Below, piece after piece: positions 60,601 through 64,000 of a DNA stretch of 64,000 nt. Under the pieces are notes generated by a model that was not told the origin of the DNA, made no database searches, and worked only from the letters and a program-made list of their open reading frames with translations. Numbering within the stretch: position 1 is the first letter of the stretch; each line of letters begins with the position of its first letter. This DNA comes from Sipunculus nudus. Lineage: Eukaryota; Annelida; Sipuncula; Golfingiida; Sipunculidae. A program made the translations under genes and the position numbers. The stretch spans positions 89,723,556-89,787,555 of the forward strand of contig CM049310.1 of assembly GCA_026874595.1 (NCBI GenBank), written 5' to 3'.

Positions 60601-63291
60601 TTTTACAATAAGCAAAGCATAAGCAAAACGTAAACAAAGTGTAAGCAAAGGAATTAGGACTTCATAAATGCGATTTTCGACCGTTTTCTGAAGTTATAAT
60701 GTATTATTCGACGTGTCAGGAGTCTTATTTAAGACAGAAATCGTGCAAAACACTAGAGATATTGTGATCAAGTGAGAAAATAGGTCCCGAAAATCCATAA
60801 TATCTCCTTAAGAAAAAGCAGAATTATACATTTCTGATTTTGATTGAACGAATTTGCTCTTTATTTTTATATTCATGTGCACGAACAGGCACTGTTATGT
60901 AGCCCGGGAACTAGTCTTCGTCCCTATATGTCAAAATCGTGTTTAAATTTAGGAGAATACATCATTTATGTGGTGTTTTTACAATAAGCAAGGCATAAGC
61001 AAAACGTAGACAAAGTGTAAGCAAAGGAATTAGGACTTCATAAATGAGATTTTCGACCGTTTTTTGAAGTTATAATGTATTATTCGACGTTTCAGGAGTC
61101 TTATTTATGATAGAAATCGTGCAAAACACCAGAGATATTGTGATCAAGTGAGAAAATAGGTCCCGAAAATCCATAATATCTCCTTAAGAAAAAGCAGAAT
61201 TATACATTTCTGATTTTGATTGAACGAATTTGCTCTTTATTTTTATATTCATGTGCACGAACAGGCACTGTTATGTAGCCCGGGAACTAGTCTTCGTCCC
61301 TATGGGTCAAAATCGTGTTTAAATTTAGGAGAATACATCATTATTTGTGGTGTTTTTACAATAAGCAAGGTATAAGCAAAACGTAGACAAAGTGTAAGCA
61401 AAGGAATAAGGACTTCATAAATGAGATTTTCGACCGTTTATTGAAGTTATAATGTATTATTCAACTTGTCAGGAGTCTTATTTATGACAGAAATCGTGCA
61501 AATCAGTAGAGATATTGTGATCAAATCAGAAAATAGGTCCCGAAAATCCATAATATCCAATTGAGAAAAATGCAGAATTATACATTTCTGATTTAGATTG
61601 AACGAATTTGCTCTTTATTTTTATATTCATGTGCACGAACAGGCACTGTTATGTAGCCGGAGAACTAATCTTCGTCCCTATTTGTCAAAATCGTGTTTAA
61701 ATTTGAGAGAATACATCATGTATGTGGTGTTTTTACAATAAGCAAAGCATAAGCAAAACGTAAACAAAGTGTAAGCAAAGGAATTAGGACTTCATAAATG
61801 TGATTTTCGACCGTTTTCTGAAGTTATAATGTATTATTCGACGTGTCAGGAGTCTTATTTAAGACAGAAATCGTGCAAAACACTAGAGATATTGTGATCA
61901 AGTGAGAAAATAGGTCCCGAAAATCCATAATATCTCCTTAAGAAAAAGCAGAATTATACATTTCTGATTTTGATTGAACGAATTTGCTCTTTATTTTTAT
62001 ATTCATGTGCACGAACAGGCACTGTTATGTAGCCCGGGAACTAGTCTTCGTCCCTATATGTCAAAATCGTGTTTAAATTTAGGAGAATACATCATTTATG
62101 TGGTGTTTTTACAATAAGCAAGGCATAAGCAAAACGTAGACAAAGTGTAAGCAAAGGAATTAGGACTTCATAAATGAGATTTTCGACCGTTTTTTGAAGT
62201 TATAATGTATTATTCGACGTTTCAGGAGTCTTATTTATGACAGAAATCGTGCAAAACACCAGAGATATTGTGATCAAGTGAGAAAATAGGTCCCGAAAAT
62301 CCATAATATCTCCTTAAGAAAAAGCAGAATTATACATTTCTGATTTTGATTGAACGAATTTGCTCTTTATTTTTATATTCATGTGCACGAACAGGCACTG
62401 TTATGTAGCCCGGGAACTAGTCTTCGTCCCTATGGGTCAAAATCGTGTTTAAATTTAGGAGAATACATCATTATTTGTGGTGTTTTTACAATAAGCAAGG
62501 TATAAGCAAAACGTAGACAAAGTGTAAGCAAAGGAATTAGGACTTCATAAATGAGATTTTCGACCGTTTATTGAAGTTATAATGTATTATTCAACTTGTC
62601 AGGAGTCTTATTTATGACAGAAATCGTGCAAATCAGTAGAGATATTGTGATCAAATCAGAAAATAGGTCCCGAAAATCCATAATATCCAATTGAGAAAAA
62701 TGCAGAATTATACATTTCTGGTTTAGATTGAACGAATTTGCTCTTTATTTTTATATTCATGTGCACGAACAGGCACTGTTATGTAGCCGGAGAACTAATC
62801 TTCGTCCCTATTTGTCAAAATCGTGTTTAAATTTGAGAGAATACATCATGTATGTGGTGTTTTTACAATAAGCAAAGCATAAGCAAAACGTAAACAAAGT
62901 GTAAGCAAAGGAATTAGGACTTCATAAATGCGATTTTCGACCGTTTTCTGAAGTTATAATGTATTATTCGACGTGTCAGGAGTCTTATTTAAGACAGAAA
63001 TCGTGCAAAACACTAGAGATATTGTGATCAAGTGAGAAAATAGGTCCCGAAAATCCATAATATCTCCTTAAGAAAAAGCAGAATTATACATTTCTGATTT
63101 TGATTGAACGAATTTGCTCTTTATTTTTATATTCATGTGCACGAACAGGCACTGTTATGTAGCCCGGGAACTAGTCTTCGTCCCTATATGTCAAAATCGT
63201 GTTTAAATTTAGGAGAATACATCATTTATGTGGTGTTTTTACAATAAGCAAGGCATAAGCAAAACGTAGACAAAGTGTAAGCAAAGGAATT
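57640..63291 (+). repeat. Block 22: A-C-D-C-D-A-J-C-D-A-C-D-A-C-D, second copy
   Basis: Starts are 57640, 58017, 58394, 58771, 59148, 59524, 59899, 60279, 60656, 61032, 61409, 61786, 62162, 62539 and 62916. Class order and total length (5652 bp) equal those of 23352-29003. The first nine monomers carry the marks of 48215-51606; the next four carry those of 26744-28250 (TTTATGATAG near 61104, AAATGTGATT near 61796). The C at 62539 has CTGGTTTAG, shared only with the C at 755. CAAAATGTAAGC near 57618 is private. Confidence 0.91.
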
Positions 63292-64000
63292 AGGACTTCA
63301 TAAATGAGATTTTCGACCGTTTTTTTAAGTTATAATGTATTATTCGACGTGTCAGGAGTCTTATTTAAGACAGAAATCGTGCAAAACACTAGAGATATTG
63401 TGATCAAGTGAGAAAATAGGTCCCGAAAATCCATAATATCTCCTTAAGAAAAAGCAGAATTATACATTTCTGATTTTGATTGAACGAATTTGCTCTTTAT
63501 TTTTATATTCATGTGCACGAACAGGCACTGTTATGTAGCCCGGGAACTAGTCTTCGTCCCTATATGTCAAAATCGTGTTTAAATTTAGGAGAATACATCA
63601 TTTATGTGGTGTTTTTACAATAAGCAAGGCATAAGCAAAACGTAGACAAAGTGTAAGCAAAGGAATTAGGACTTCATAAATGAGATTTTCGACCGTTTTT
63701 TGAAGTTATAATGTATTATTCGACGTTTCAGGAGTCTTATTTATGACAGAAATCGTGCAAATCAGTAGAGATATTGTGATCAAATCAGAAAATAGGTCCC
63801 GAAAATCCATAATATCCAATTGAGAAAAATGCAGAATTATACATTTCTGATTTAGATTGAACGAATTTGCTCTTTATTTTTATATTCATGTGCACGAACA
63901 GGCACTGTTATGTAGCCCGGGAACTAGTCTTCGTCCCTATGGGTCAAAATCGTGTTTAAATTTAGGAGAATACATCATTATTTGTGGTGTTTTTACAATA
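63292..64000 (+). repeat. Block 23: hybrid monomers A/D and A/C, last one cut
   Basis: The monomer at 63292 has an A head (AAATGAG, GTTTTTTTAAG) and a D body (TTTAAGAC, CACTAG). The monomer at 63668 has an A head through CGACGTTTC and then a C body (CAAATCAGTAG), with an end of the type that leads to another C. The window edge cuts it after 333 bases. The array evidently continues beyond. Confidence 0.88.

Larger units (their letters stand above)
1..64000 (+). repeat. Satellite DNA array, about 377 bp monomer, 170 copies
   Basis: Every part of the window is a copy of one monomer in the same orientation. Monomers are 375-380 bp long and each begins, by my choice of register, at AGGACT or AGTACT. 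I located 170 starts by eye, from 1 to 63668; the last copy is cut at 64000. Copies of the same class differ at only a few positions; different classes differ at several dozen. No stretch over 300 bases lacks the repeat, and no unique DNA or mobile element interrupts it. Such arrays are typical of eukaryotic centromeric, pericentromeric or subtelomeric heterochromatin. Which of these applies, and in which organism, cannot be told here. Confidence 0.98.

Noticed and set aside
1-64000. CRISPR array
   Set aside because: The period is about 377 bp and the whole period is conserved. There are no short repeats separated by unique spacers, and no cas genes.
1-64000. Tandem transposons, LTRs or rDNA spacers
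   Set aside because: No coding region, terminal inverted repeats, target-site duplications, primer-binding site or rRNA sequence is visible at any monomer or HOR boundary.
1-64000. Assembly artefact from collapsed or duplicated contigs
   Set aside because: Duplicated segments carry private substitutions and end at different monomers, which copying by an assembler would not give. Local errors at single joints cannot be excluded without reads.

Overview
The whole 64 kb window is one uninterrupted satellite-DNA array. I find no credible gene, RNA gene, transposon, CRISPR array or unique sequence. A monomer of about 377 bp (375-380 bp) is repeated head to tail in one orientation. Taking each monomer to start at the AGGACT/AGTACT motif, I count 169 complete copies plus one cut by the right edge. 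The DNA is AT-rich: 127 of the 375 bases of the first monomer are G or C by hand count. This points to eukaryotic nuclear heterochromatin (centromeric, pericentromeric or subtelomeric). A period near 370 bp, about two nucleosomes, is common in plant and insect satellites. I cannot name the species or the satellite family from the sequence alone.

Monomers fall into recurring variant classes, lettered here by me: A, B, C, D, E, E', F, F', G, H, H', I, J, K, L and M. Hand counts are 32 A, 37 C, 41 D, 8 each of I, J and L, 1-6 of each other class, total 170; a few are hybrids. The classes form higher-order repeats (HORs). Left part (1-7902): an 8-monomer HOR, E-C-D-A-B-F-G-H, in two tandem 3010 bp copies, with a third, partial copy near 28.3-30.9 kb. 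7.9-10.5 kb: an E'-F'-H'-I module. 10.5-15.4 kb: J-C-D-C-D-A units at a 3767 bp period. 15.4-23.4 kb: an 8-mer C-D-A-C-D-A-K-L twice, then a shortened 5-mer C-D-A-K-L. 23.4-29.0 kb: a block built mainly of C-D-A. 29.0-32.4 kb: displaced and rearranged 8-mer pieces. 32.4-35.4 kb: a tandem 4-mer A-J-C-D. 35.4-40.7 kb: a mixed, hybrid-rich zone. 40.7-48.2 kb: a 10-mer D-C-D-A-C-E'-F'-H'-I-L twice. 48.2-64.0 kb: large second copies of material seen earlier, including 45953-51606 copied at 55378-61031 and 23352-28250 copied at 57640-62538.

Nothing here acts as a pathway. What can be read is the history of the array: unequal exchange in whole-monomer steps, nested duplications of 1.5 to about 5.7 kb, and monomer hybrids whose joints gather in a nearly invariant 55 bp core. 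The only long reading frames are 61-66 codons on the minus strand, in classes J and L. They are by-products of the repeat. Other points of interest are four 11 bp sub-repeats at the end of each monomer, a CENP-B-box-like motif one base too short, a small inverted repeat, and class-defining changes at CpG sites that look like methylation decay.
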